In this document: piece after piece, positions 1-10,252 of the stretch
Numbering within the stretch: the stretch's first letter is position 1
How the letters are laid out: each line of letters starts with the position of its first letter
Assembly (NCBI GenBank): GCA_947579665.1
Contig: CANPUZ010000046.1
Span: 930,001-994,000, forward strand
Length of the DNA stretch: 64,000 nt
Origin: Sympetrum striolatum
Taxonomy: Eukaryota; Arthropoda; Insecta; Odonata; Libellulidae
Direction: 5' to 3'
Made by a program: the position numbers and the translations under genes
Notes under the pieces: model-generated
Seen by the model: only the letters and a program-made list of their open reading frames with translations
Database searches by the model: none
What the model was told of the DNA's origin: nothing

Positions 1-373
1 TAGCGAGAGTCTGGAGTACAATGAATGGCTCAATTCTTTGCTGCAAAGAGAGTGTTCACTGGTGGTGGGGTGGGTATGGATAAACCAGGGGCGGATCCAG
101 GCGTAAATTTTGGGGGGGAACTTCCGGGAAGGGCCATAGCGAATGGGGGGGAACTTTAGTTTCATTCGTTCGAGGGAGAAGAGGAGTAAACAAAGTAGAA
201 CTTCGAGTGCAAAGCAGTCACCGACTGTCAGTTTCTTCCTCACAACTAGGAGTTGCAATGTAGTCTCACAGTCGGCATCGTATGCGACTGAGTGGCGGTT
301 TGAACCTCAATTTGAAACTATGTTCACCTATGAATTGCGCCACTCGGAAGCAGCACAGAGTAAGCCCGTGGAA

Positions 374-1223
374 CAGGGACGGATCTAGAAAAAAGTATTG
401 GGTGGGGTCCGATCGAAAAATTTAAAAATAAAAGATATTTCGGCTTTCACAAAACGTGACGTTAGAATTGTGTTAGACAACTCGATTTTTTTCGCTAGTG
501 ATTGCTTATTAAGTTGTGTGTTTATTTGCGTCATTTGAGTTTCATTTTCGAAAAATAGGCACGAGAATAAAAAGTTAAATAAAAGTAACTGTCGATTGTG
601 ATCATAATTTATTAGATGTTAATAACACACAATATAATATTATAAATTATCAAAATGACTTATTGACAGTATATACGAATCAAATGACGACATTTGAATG
701 TAGACAATCCACTGTCTTGAAAATCAGGGTTTACAGGGTAAAGTCAATTCTTCTCGTTTTATTTTCAAGAATATCCAGTATCCGATCACTGGTAATATCC
801 ACATCTCTGTGAATGTTAAGCAGCCAGTTCAGTCGTTCTCCTGTTGCGCAAATAAGTCTTCAATCTTCGCAAAGTGGAGAAGGACCGTTCACAGGAGGCT
901 CAAATAATGACTCGGAAAAGAAAAGACTCTTAAATAAAGTTAACGTATCTTCCGTCGTCAATGTAATTCACAGTACACACTACAAATAATTCGTGTTTAA
1001 AATTACCTGTACAACACACCGTCCCGAAATTAGAATATCTGGGCGTTTTAAGGAGCTTCTCTGGTTCTTAACGGTCTACAAATAGTCAACGGACATCCGG
1101 AGCAATCCGGAGACTGTCTCCTACGGTTGAAGGACCGTGTGCTGTACGGGTATTGAGATTTGAGGGAGTCTGATATTTCGGGAGGGTCCGGACCCCCAGG
1201 ACCACCCCCCTGGATCCGTCCCT
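374..1223 (-). mobile_element. nested hAT-like unit with transposase relic
   Basis: The unit starts CAGGGACGGATCTAGA and ends CCTGGATCCGTCCCTA, imperfect inverted ends of the same type as the outer element. No matching 8-bp duplication is visible around it, so it may instead be an internal part of the outer element. It contains a C-terminal hAT transposase fragment on the minus strand (745-905). The remaining sequence shows no open frame. Confidence 0.55.
745..905 (-). pseudogene. hAT transposase C-terminal dimerisation domain, fragment
   Basis: Read on the minus strand, this stretch encodes ERSFSTLRRLKTYLR and, after a one-frame shift near 850, GERLNWLLNIHRDVDIT. The CERSFS..LRRLK..LR pattern is the conserved hAT C-terminal dimerisation region, as in 52-kDa-repressor/ZMYM1-like proteins. 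The frameshift, the missing N-terminal half and the lack of catalytic residues make it a relic. In an intact transposase this region packs the DDE RNase-H-like core and mediates dimerisation. It is distinct from the hAT gene at 46.5-53.2 kb. Confidence 0.8.
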
Positions 1224-1289
1224 AACATGCGGTCACATTAACTCCGACGAACGTCACGCGTAATATATAGGACGCTCGGTTTATAAGTA

Positions 1290-2772
1290 CAGTGGTACCT
1301 CGAGATACGAGTTTAATTCGTTCCAGAACCGAGCTCGTAAGTCAATCGGCTCGTATCTCAAACGAATTTCTCCCATTTAAAATAACTGAATTCGATTTAA
1401 TCCGCTCCGGACCTATGAAAAATCCCCAAACCATTGTAAATTATGAATAAAGATATGTTTTTAAATAAAAAATAAACATGTATAATTAACAAATAAATAA
1501 CAAAATATGAAATAAATAAATAAAAGAGTTGTTTAGGATAATAGTCTTACTTTGGAGACAGACGAGTGCGGCTAACGAAGGTGAACGGCGAGGAGGAGGG
1601 AAGGCACTCTAGTCACGTACGTAAACGGCGCTTTTTTAGAACTTAAAACTATTTTCGTAACTTTAAAACTAAAACTACACTTTCCTTATTTCAAATGAAA
1701 GAAAAAAATTAAAACAATGCACTTAACTTTAAACTTAAACTAAGCTTAACATTTACGTAAACGGATCATTCCATGCCAAGTGGTCTGATTTCAGAGAAGT
1801 GCCCCGCTCGACCATCACGGATTTCGATGAAATTTTGTATGGACATTCACACATATCTATTATGAACATTTGTAAAGTTTTACTTTCGCCGATGGTATAC
1901 TTGCTGAGATATGGAAGATTGTTTGACCCCGTGTCGCTGCCTTCTTCAACATGACTATGGGTTTTCAGTAACTTTGAGGCGTCGTATCTCAGAGAATTGT
2001 TTTATGAAGTAAACACACTTTGGCTATCTTAAACAACTTTTTGCGCTCTATTAAACAAAGTAATAAAAATAACTGTAAGAGCGACCTCCTTGCAGAAAAT
2101 TCTGTGCAAAATTGGCCCAAAAAATTGCGGATCGAAAAAAAATTAAAACTTTGGCTTTTTATATTTCAAGAAGAAATGATATAATCAACGCGAAACTTAT
2201 CGCATGATAACATATAAATATATAGTTTATAAATATAAAATTTCATATTCCTAGTACTTTCCATTATTTTAAAAATTGAGTCAACATTTGACAATTTTTG
2301 TAAAAAAGCCAAAAATAGGCTATTTTTACCCCGCTTTTACAAAAAAAGACCCTCCGGAATTTCTTTTGAAAAATTTTTATTAAATAGAGAATGATTTCAA
2401 CCCTCTAAAGAAGTATATCTAGTTTTTCATCTCGAGCTTATAAGGTCCTAGAAATAGGGACAACTATGAGGATGACATTTGTAAAAACGGCAAAAATAGG
2501 TTATTTTCTGCCCGCTCTTAGAAAAGAAAGACCTTTTCGATACTCTTGTAAATTATTTTCATTTGAAAGAGCATGTTTCAAACCTCTTAAAAAAGTACAC
2601 TTGGTTTTGGCCCAAATGTAATTATCACTTGTTTTTGCCTTCTTGGCTGCACTTGGCTTGGAAATACGGCTCGTATCTCGGATTTGGGCTCGTATCTTGA
2701 ACGAAAATATGGCCCGAGCTCGTATCTCAAAAAACTCGTACGTTGGGCTGCTCATATCTCGAGGTACCACTG
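1290..2772. mobile_element. pogo/Tigger-like non-autonomous element, copy A
   Basis: The ends are inverted: CAGTGGTACCTCGAGATACG at the left and its near complement at the right, flanked by TA (1288-1289 and 2773-2774). TA duplications and the CAGTGG-ACCTCG end are typical of the pogo/Tigger branch of Tc1/mariner. No transposase is present. A shorter, inverted copy lies at 8493-9108. Comparing the two shows that 1760-2616 is extra sequence in this copy. Confidence 0.8.
1760..2616. repeat. insertion inside pogo copy A, with ~179-bp tandem units
   Basis: This block is absent from the related element at 8493-9108, where the flanking sequence TTTACGTAA..ATGTAATTA is continuous. It begins GGATCATTCCATGCCAAGTG. 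It contains at least two similar units, anchored by GCCAAAAATAGGCTATTTT near 2310 and GGCAAAAATAGGTTATTTT near 2490, about 179 bp apart. No coding sequence is seen. It is probably another non-autonomous repeat, class unknown. Confidence 0.6.
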
Positions 2773-3206
2773 TATTAAATTATTGGCCTAGGAAAATATA
2801 TTCTCTTGGATTTGGGGGGAAATTTCCCCTTTCCCCCCCCCACCTGGATCCGCCACTGGGATAAACAGCGACAGAGAAGGACACACGCAAATTGAATAAA
2901 CGAGTCTAATGCGTACTCTTCATAGAGAAATCGGAATCAAGAGGGAGTTCTGAGTAAAAGTATACTTTTGATGGAATAAAAGGCAAAAGAAATAATATAG
3001 CAATTCAAACCTTAAGCCTACTCAAAGAAACTGAGGGTGTAAAAAACAGTCACAGAAATGAATGGCGAGAGCCCCATCCCTGCTCTATGCAAAGAATATT
3101 CTCTTTATTATTGTTTTCCAAGACATGGAGGGACTGTACGCTCAGCAGTCTGCGTTTTGAACTCTGCCTCGTTCATTTGTTGTTAAGCTGTTCCGTTTAC
3201 TAAATA

Positions 3207-3960
3207 ATGAAAATAATATTTATTACGAGTCAAAAGACCCAACTTCCCGGTACATAAAAGTTACAAATTATGAAGTTTCAGAAATATACAATCAATGACA
3301 ATGTTTTACATGCATAATTTATAATAATAAATTGTCTCTATTTGGACCAAATTAAGACTAAAAATCTCCTTCCATCCAATCCATTGCCTTTTATTATAAA
3401 ATAATCAAATTAAAGAGAATAGTATGAGAAACAATTAGAAGAATTGTGAATGTAAAAACCTAAGAAATTCTTAGGAGAAAAATTATCCACTGCAGGAAAA
3501 CTCCCATTAAGAAGTGTGAAAAACCTGCACAAACCTACCTACGGTAATAACTAAAAGGTGAGAAAAAATTTAACAAAATATAGAAATACACTACCAGTAT
3601 AAGTACATTGAAGCATACATAAATAAGAATCCATTCACATTTAAATAAATTATATCAATATGCATAATAACATAAAACAAACAAAAACTGAGGGAAAAAA
3701 GCACATGGATTAGCAAGCATACAATAGAATAATAAAAGAAATGAGTACATATTATAAAAAAGAGTAAATACTATTACAAAAAACATTATTGGTGAAATAC
3801 ATACAGTATAGTCAAAATTGCTTTAAAATGGACATTAAGGTAATTCTAAATAGGAAAAAGAAGCAGTTGAGAATGATTATTTACAAAGACGGAGAGTAAA
3901 GCATGCATTGAGTGGAAAAGCAAAATTACTCAAGTATTTATTAGACAAGAGTTTGAATAA
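3207..3960 (-). repeat. LINE 3'-region-like dispersed repeat
   Basis: The segment starts with an AT-rich simple tail followed by TTTATTACGAGTCAAAAGACCC, which resembles the LINE 3' end at 28316-28345 (TTTATTACGGGTTTTGACCC). From about 3470 to 3760 it also resembles 30440-30545 plus 31214-31330, where a Helentron-like element has inserted. This looks like minus-strand LINE 3' untranslated sequence. The flanks (2867-3206 and 3961-4440) show nothing I recognise. Confidence 0.45.
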
Positions 3961-4441
3961 AAAATAATTCAAAATTTTTTTCTCCCACTTTCTAAAATTT
4001 CCTCATTCAAGTTTATCTTCAAAAACAAGATGAGCGAATTTAAAAAAATGGGATAAAAATCAGTCAAATTTTTGTTGTTCCTGTTCTATGACGTTAACAT
4101 GGTCCTCATAAAAAGGAATCAAAAGAATTATCTCGGATGCAGAGCCCCTACACGATCGATCCGGAAGTTTCGTGATACCTCAAAACGCTCGGAACTACTC
4201 GGAACCTCTTCACGGCCGAAGAAATTGGGATGATTTGGATAACATTGTTTACATTTTTATTAAACATATTGAAAAGAATGAAGAGTCAACGATTACTCTA
4301 GAATCGTACATTCTAAAATCAAGGTAATCAGCTCGGACGGCTTACAGCTATCTATATTGTTATGTCTATCTATATTGTCATTATTATCAGCTGTAAGAAG
4401 TTCGCTAGCGATGTTTTGCATGAGATGTTTTGGGATTATTG

Positions 4442-4636
4442 TTATAAGTACCTATTGTTTGCCCTCTGAAGGATATGTTGTGTCTCATTTTCTGTGAAGT
4501 TAGGTAAAATGGGTGAAATACTGCTAAAATAGTTCATTTTGATATTTGTAGAATCTTTCATTGTTGATGTTAGTTTGTGATAAATTTCATCTTTTTTATG
4601 ATGTAGATACTCGAGAATGATGGTCTCCCGTGTCAA
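4442..4636 (-). pseudogene. short ORF with weak BESS/MADF-like C-terminus
   Basis: A 64-codon minus-strand frame ends in a segment (YFSSISPILPNFTENE) loosely like the BESS tail of MADF-domain proteins. That tail is usually a protein-interaction module following an N-terminal MADF DNA-binding domain. No MADF domain is visible upstream on this strand. A MADF-like N-terminus exists on the opposite strand at 30049, but the two are 25 kb apart. This could equally be a chance ORF. Confidence 0.25.
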
Positions 4637-4893
4637 ATATGCTCCCCTTGTATGTGGAGGATGATAGAATTCGACTCATGCAAGAAAATGTGCGATCTGC
4701 GGATACAGAGATTAGGAAGTTGATGAGCTTAAGGAAAAATTTAGGTTGGCTTCTGATGACTCTAAATAATAATAATAAGTTATGGCCCGATTACTGACGA
4801 AAAGTAATTGGCCTCGAATACAATTGCTCTGACTTAAATGTAATTGATTACTGTTGTATATGTTTATGGCAGAGCTGTAGTGAATTTGTAAAA

Positions 4894-5346
4894 ATGACGT
4901 CTGTTAGTGATCCGCGTTACAATCAGCGAGCAGTGATCGAGTTCTTGATTGCTGAGAAAGAAACTGTGGGAAATATCCATAAACGTTTGTGTGCAGTGTA
5001 TGGAGATTGTGCTGTCGATAGGAGCACTGTCAGGAGGTGGGCAAAGAGAGTTAAGGCGTCAGACATTCCAACAACTCAACTAAAAGATCTGCCACGCTCC
5101 GGGTGTCCTGTCAGTGCCACCACTCCAGACATGGTGAGGCGCTTGGATGTCAATATTCGTGCGGACCGCCGCATCACAGTGCAGCAATTGGCCTCACATC
5201 TGTCAGTCAGCAGTGGGAGCGTGTGTGCAATGATCGACACTCTCGGATATTCAAAAGTTTGCGCAAAATGGGTCGTATTATCGAAAGAAATCACCAAAAC
5301 TAATGAACGTAATTGGAGATTAATTATTTTTTATTTTACAGGGTGA
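4894..5346 (+). CDS. mariner-transposase-derived double helix-turn-helix protein
   Basis: The 150-codon frame starts at an ATG. Residues about 10-50 (RAVIEFLIAEK..VDRSTVRRWAKR) match the first HTH of mariner/SETMAR-type transposases. Residues about 85-130 (DRRITVQQLASHL..SSGSV) match the second HTH. The similarity stops around residue 127, before any catalytic Asp. The known role of this region is binding the transposon inverted repeat. The tail of the ORF runs through a polypyrimidine tract into the splice acceptor of the zinc-finger gene exon at 5342. A weak GT at 5270 would join it in phase to that exon, so it is either a first exon of that gene or an independent transposon relic. I favour a relic, without certainty. 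Confidence 0.6.
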   Translation: MTSVSDPRYNQRAVIEFLIAEKETVGNIHKRLCAVYGDCAVDRSTVRRWAKRVKASDIPTTQLKDLPRSGCPVSATTPDMVRRLDVNIRADRRITVQQLASHLSVSSGSVCAMIDTLGYSKVCAKWVVLSKEITKTNERNWRLIIFYFTG

Positions 5347-5389
5347 AGCCAGGAAATTAAGAACTGAGGATAAAGCTGTCCACTCTGAG
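5342..5389 (+). CDS. zinc-finger gene, micro-exon A
   Basis: This 48-nt block is preceded by TTATTTTACAG and followed by GTAAGT, both strong splice signals. Only one of its three frames is open, giving GEARKLRTEDKAVHSE. It starts and ends at codon boundaries, like the three other small exons downstream. Membership in the zinc-finger gene is inferred from matching phase, strand and style. The first coding exon with the start codon is not identified unless it is the mariner-derived ORF just upstream. Confidence 0.6.
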
Positions 5390-5619
5390 GTAAGTATTGT
5401 GCTTGGATGTTGTATGTTGAGATGAGGATGTTGTATCATGATGATTTAAGACTTGTTGAGTACAATAATTATACTAAGATACAAATAGATAGAATGGAAA
5501 TCAACAAGATGAACAGTGAGAAATACAAAACTAAGTGGAATTACAAGAAATATAATAATAGTAGTCTTTATTTAGCAAGAAGCTATTCACATACAATATG
5601 TATCATCAAAAGAATATGT

Positions 5620-8490
5620 CAAAAACTAAGTCTACAAAAACAACAGTTTTTTCTTATTTGTAATCCATTTCCTTGCTTCATACTCAAAGCCATTCAAAGA
5701 ATGAATGGCCTTTATGTGATTTTCCAGTGAATTATAAAACACTATTTCTCTAAAAATTTCCGAATTCTGCGAAACAGCCTTGTTCACATATGGTATGTGA
5801 AAGTCCTCTTTTGTTCTCGTGCCATGGCCATGAATATCACAATTATTTGTTGTCACTTTCTTCAAAATGAATGGCAACAATCCAATTTTTATTTTATGAA
5901 TAAATTTGAAGACCTCAAAGTCCAACATTTGTTGGACGTCGAGCCAGTGTAATTGTTCAAGCATTGCATCAATTTTTGCGTATTTGTCACGTTTAAGAAT
6001 AATTCTCTTCACTCTATTTTGCAATACTTGTAACCTTCTAGCATCACAGCCTTTCATCGTATATAATATGGTTGGACAATATCGAAAGTGTGGCAGAACT
6101 ATCACATTATAATTATTTTCCACACTTTCCTGAGTCAGGAACTTTCTGTTTCTTGATAAAAAACCTTTTTTGGCAATTTTTTTGAAATATAATGGACATG
6201 ATCATCAAATTTTAAATTTCTATCAATGATGACCCCAAGATATTTGGTACTATCAACGTACTTCACAGTCTCATCATCAATAATAATATTTATATTCAAA
6301 TCCAAGGCCATTTGACACTGAGAGTTTTTCCCTAGAATCATTGCCTTTGAATTGAGAACAATAAGTTTTAGATTATTTACACGAAACCATTCACCAAGTG
6401 GGATCAGATCCTCATTCAGCCTCTCAATAACAGTGTTTATTTTGGTGTCATGATAGTAAATCACTGTGTCAATAAGTGATATTTGCACTTGCGCAATTCA
6501 TTTGCTATATCATTAATGTACAATATAAAAAGTAAGGGCCCCAACAGACTTCCCTGGTGCATAACCTCTTGTTTGTCTGATATTACATCATCGCATTTCA
6601 CAATTTGACTTCTATTGAAAAGATAACCTTCGAGCCATTTAATAACCATCCCCTCAAATCCATATATTTCCAGCTTCTTTAATAATCTTTTCCTATCAAC
6701 TCTCTCAAAAGCTCTTTTTAAGTCTAAAAAAACACTCCAACCATTTCTCCACTTACAATATTTTCTTTCCTTTCATGAAGCACTTTCACAGCTGTATCCT
6801 GTTCTAATACAAGATTGGTGTTCAGCTAAGATATCATTTTTTATTATAAACTCAATCATTTGATTGTACAGTAGAACCCCGATCCATCGTTCCCGCATTT
6901 ATCGTTTTCCCGGATTTATCGTTTATTTTCTATAGTCCCGACTTAGGCCCATACGGAGACATGTTAAGTAATACCGCATTCATCGTTCATCGAAATATTA
7001 TTTTCCTGCATCCATCGTTCAGATTTTTGGCCCAATCGAGGAAGAGACAAAGTATTAGGAATTGCGACAAAAATTTTCTTTGAGAGCTTGGCATGAACTT
7101 TTTTTAAGGCTGTCGTAGCACTTGCTCAAGATGGCCGACTTTTTTAAACACATCCTGGGCTGTTTTAATACATTGTATCCTATTGGAGAGCTTTCACATG
7201 GGTGCGCGTGCGAGCCCTGTTTGTCCATCTCAGTTTACTGGCATATTTCACCCTGTTTGGACCGTCTCTAGGAGTTCAGTATGTTCTTATTCGAAATCTT
7301 TAGGGTTTTCTTTGGATAAACTTTTGTAATGTATTCATTTTAATAGTGTGAGCTGAGTTTCCCGTTTTGATCGTTTTCCTGCATTCATCGTCTTTTTCTC
7401 TCGGTCCCTTCAAAAACGATAGTTCGAGGTTCTACTGTATACTACTTTTTCATCTATATTACTTATTGCACTTAACATATTATTAGGTCTGAATTCCTCC
7501 ATGTTTTTTATCCCTGCTATTTTTCTAATTGGGACAACAGTTGACATTTTCCATTTGCTTGGAATAGCCCCTGTTTCCAATGATGTATTTACTATATTAT
7601 TTATTAGTTCCCCAATAGCATCATAATGCAATTTAAGAAAGTTAACATCTATGCCATCAGGGCTTTCAAATTAGGTAATAGAAAAATTATACATTTTTGT
7701 ACAATGATAATTTATATTAAAAATATCTCCACTATTTGGTATAGAGCTCAATTTATCCTGTATGCTTTTTACAAAATATCCATTAAATGTATTTACTAGT
7801 TTACTTTTATCTAATATACATTCATCCTTAAGATAAATATCAATTCATACTTATTACCCCAACCAACTGTTTTAATGTCTTCCACATCTGTTTTGGGTCC
7901 CTACTGTTGAGATCAATCTTTTGCTCATAATACTTGCATTTTTCCTGCCTTACAATTTGTACCACTTTATTTCTGGCATCTTTATATATTTCCCAATCCA
8001 GAACTTCTTTACTCTCTCTGTACAATTTATATTTATTGTATCTATCCTTTATTGCTTCATTTATAACATTATTAAACCAGTCTTTATTATGTCTAATACT
8101 GACTTCCTTCTTTGGCATATGCTCATCTATAATATTGACTACTTGTCTGTAAAAGTTTTCATATTTCAGATCCAAGTCACTTTCCCTGTACACAAATTCT
8201 ATACCCTTCAAATCTGCCTTCAACATATTTACATCATAGTTTCTTGAGCGACTCAAGCATACCTTCTTTACTCTATCCTTCCCTTTATGCAATGTTAATG
8301 TCCTCTTCCTTGTGAATTATCATATGGTCTGTGATTCTCGGTGAATCTAAAATACAAGTTTCCCAGTCATTTACATTAGTAGCAACTAAATCAATGCGAG
8401 TTTCACTTTGTAGGGATACTCGAGTTGATTCATTGATAAGTTATTTAAGTCCATTGTCTTGAAAACAATTTAGTAGACTATTAGAATAAG
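5620..8490 (-). pseudogene. LINE ORF2 (endonuclease/RT), decayed
   Basis: Minus-strand fragments run in the correct order. The end of an endonuclease domain (TRIDLVATNVNDWE, then SPRITDH) is at 8300-8410. A linker region is at 7840-8292. The RT fingers (GAIPSKWKMSTVVPI) are at 7410-7631. The RT motif QGSLLGPLLFILYINDI is at 6460-6600, the thumb (YLGVIIDRNLKFDDH) at about 6200, and a C-terminal domain at 5632-6123. Frameshifts and stops break it throughout. It is cut by a pogo MITE at 6869-7437, and its 5' side ends against a second pogo element at 8493. The family is Jockey/CR1-like. Confidence 0.85.
6869..7437. mobile_element. pogo-type MITE inside LINE
   Basis: Inverted ends CAGTAGAACCCCGATCCATC and the complement of CAGTAGAACCTCGAACTATC are flanked by TA on both sides (6867-6868 and 7438-7439). 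The interior has further subterminal CATCGTTC-type repeats but no transposase. It splits the RT domain of the LINE at 5620-8490, so it is younger than that LINE. The ends are close to those of the Tigger at 53864-57154. Confidence 0.85.
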
Positions 8491-8492
8491 TA

Positions 8493-9108
8493 CAGTGGTA
8501 CCTCGAGATATGAGCAGCCTAACATACGAGTTTTTTGAGATACAAGCCGGAGCTCGGGCCATATTTTTGTTCAAGATACGAGCCCAAATCCGAGATACGA
8601 GCCGTATTTCCAAGCAAAGTGCAGCCAAGAAGGCAAAAACAAGTGATAATTACATTTACGTAAATGTTAAGCTTAGTTTAAGTTTAAAGTTAAGTGCATT
8701 GTTTTAATTTTTTTCTTTCATTTGAAATAAGGAAAGTGTAGTTTTAGTTTTAAAGTTACGAAAATAGTTTTAAGTTCTAAAAAAGCGCCGTTTACGTACG
8801 TGACTAGAGTGCCTTCCCTCCTCCTCGCCGTTCACCTTCGTTAGCCGCACTCGTCTGTCTCCAAAGTAAGACTATTATCCTAAACAACTCTTTTATTTAT
8901 TTATTTCATATTTTGTTATTTATTTGTTAATTATACATGTTTATTTTTTATTTAAAAACATATCTTTATTCATAATTTACAATGGTTTGGGGATTTTTCA
9001 TAGGTCCGGAGCGGATTAAATCGAATTCAGTTATTTTAAATGGGAGAAATTCGTTTGAGATACGAGCCGTTTGACTTACGAGCTCGGTTCTGGAACGAAT
9101 TAAACTCA
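8493..9108. mobile_element. pogo/Tigger-like element, copy B, one end lost
   Basis: This is a shorter inverted relative of the element at 1290-2772. It starts after TA with CAGTGGTACCTCGAGATATG and matches copy A through to AATTAAACTCA, where the terminal ~20 bases are missing or diverged. It lacks the 857-bp block of copy A. It abuts the 5' end of the minus-strand LINE. Confidence 0.75.
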
Positions 9109-9480
9109 TAAACTTATAATATACATGAAATTAACATTAGAATAATCAACGAGGTTTTAGTAGAGTTTGCGGAAGGCATATGATTCGTTTTCTATATCGC
9201 TCTAGCAGATGACACCGGCATCCGAGAAGTTTACATTGCCGGCATGTTTTATTTTCCATGATGAAAAGAATCAAGAGGACTTGGAGAAAAAATCGAACAT
9301 GATCGTTAAGTGAAAGGTTCATTTAAAATATCTGCGTCCATGTCACAGGATAGACAAGCTCCTGAGTCCCGTATGAGAGGAAAATAAACCCCAAAAATAC
9401 ATGTAGTTAAAGGGGAGACGGAGAAAAGTTCACCCCAGTGCTCTGCGGGTTGCGTTATTTTTGGCTTCACTTTTCTGACG

Positions 9481-10245
9481 TTAGACTCCCCTTGTGCCTC
9501 CAACGTTTCGTCTGCAGACTTCGCAGCCATCCTCAGGGATATCGAGTCCGTAAAAAATGAGCGCCCCTTTTATAGGTCGCCTTTCACTTTTTCGGGTGCC
9601 TTCTGCATCCTGATTGGTCGATCGTCTCTCCATGGCTATTCTCTGTGTAGCTCCACTCCAGGCTTTGCTTAGGGTAAAGCCTTCATCACAATTAATGTTA
9701 TTGGGGTTTAATTTTATCTCAATTGCCTCCTTTGTTAACCTGTCCCAGAATTCCATCCCTCTGACCAAGATTTTGGCTTCCTTAAACCTGATGTCGTGCT
9801 TCTCGTTGATGGCGTGTTCTGCCACTGCCGATTTTGCGGGATGCCGTAGAGGGATGCAGTGGGAGTACTCGTCGAAACAAGTGTGGATCGTGCCTCCGGT
9901 TTCTCCTATGTAGGACTTGCCACACTCACATGGTACACTGTATACTCAGGGAGTCCTTAGCCCTAAGGAGTCTTTGGGTCTGGATATCAAAGCCCCAATC
10001 TTTTTATGCGGTTTATGTACTGTTTTTATGTTGTAACGGTTCAGTATTCTACTAATTTTCCCTGACATACCTGCAACATAGGCTAGGATGGGTGTCACAA
10101 GTGGTTTTTCCCTCTCTGGCTGCGAAGTCTGCAGTCGAAACATTGGATGCAACCCATCAGACGACCCTGCTTGTATACCGAGCAGACATCGTTCAATATT
10201 ATTATATCTATTATATATAGATGCTTCTCCAGATTCATTCATATA
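9481..10245 (-). pseudogene. Penelope-like element, C-terminal RT and GIY-YIG fragment
   Basis: On the minus strand, 10242 to 9946 encodes the end of a Penelope RT region (GKISRILNRYNIKTVHKPH, then ALISRPKDSLGLRTP). After a stop at about 9945 it continues with a GIY-YIG endonuclease segment (PCECGKSYIGETGGTIHTC) and the conserved tail (EFWDRLTKEAIEIKL, then GFTLSKAWS). Penelope-like elements encode RT followed by a GIY-YIG nuclease that primes integration. The N-terminal RT part is missing and at least one stop interrupts the frame. A ribozyme-like motif overlaps the 3' end at 9500-9538. Confidence 0.85.
9500..9538 (-). ncRNA. degenerate hammerhead-like motif in Penelope 3' region
   Basis: Read on the minus strand it gives CTGAGGA, then a short self-complementary stretch (CTGC..GCAG), then CGAAAC, the order of the hammerhead ribozyme core. 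An inverted partial copy without the CTGAnGA box is at 10115-10145. Penelope-like elements are known to carry hammerheads in their terminal repeats. Stem pairing here is poor, so activity is unlikely. Confidence 0.3.
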
Positions 10246-10252
10246 TATAGGG

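Larger units (their letters stand above)
86..2858. mobile_element. hAT-type composite transposon
   Basis: The left end reads CAGGGGCGGATCCAGG and the right end GGATCCGCCACTG, which are inverted relatives. The 8-bp GGATAAAC lies directly outside both ends (78-85 and 2859-2866). CAG-type inverted ends with an 8-bp target duplication are the hallmark of the hAT superfamily. I see no intact transposase. The interior holds a second hAT-like unit (374-1223) and a pogo-type element (1290-2772), so this copy is dead and has been a target for later insertions. Confidence 0.8.
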
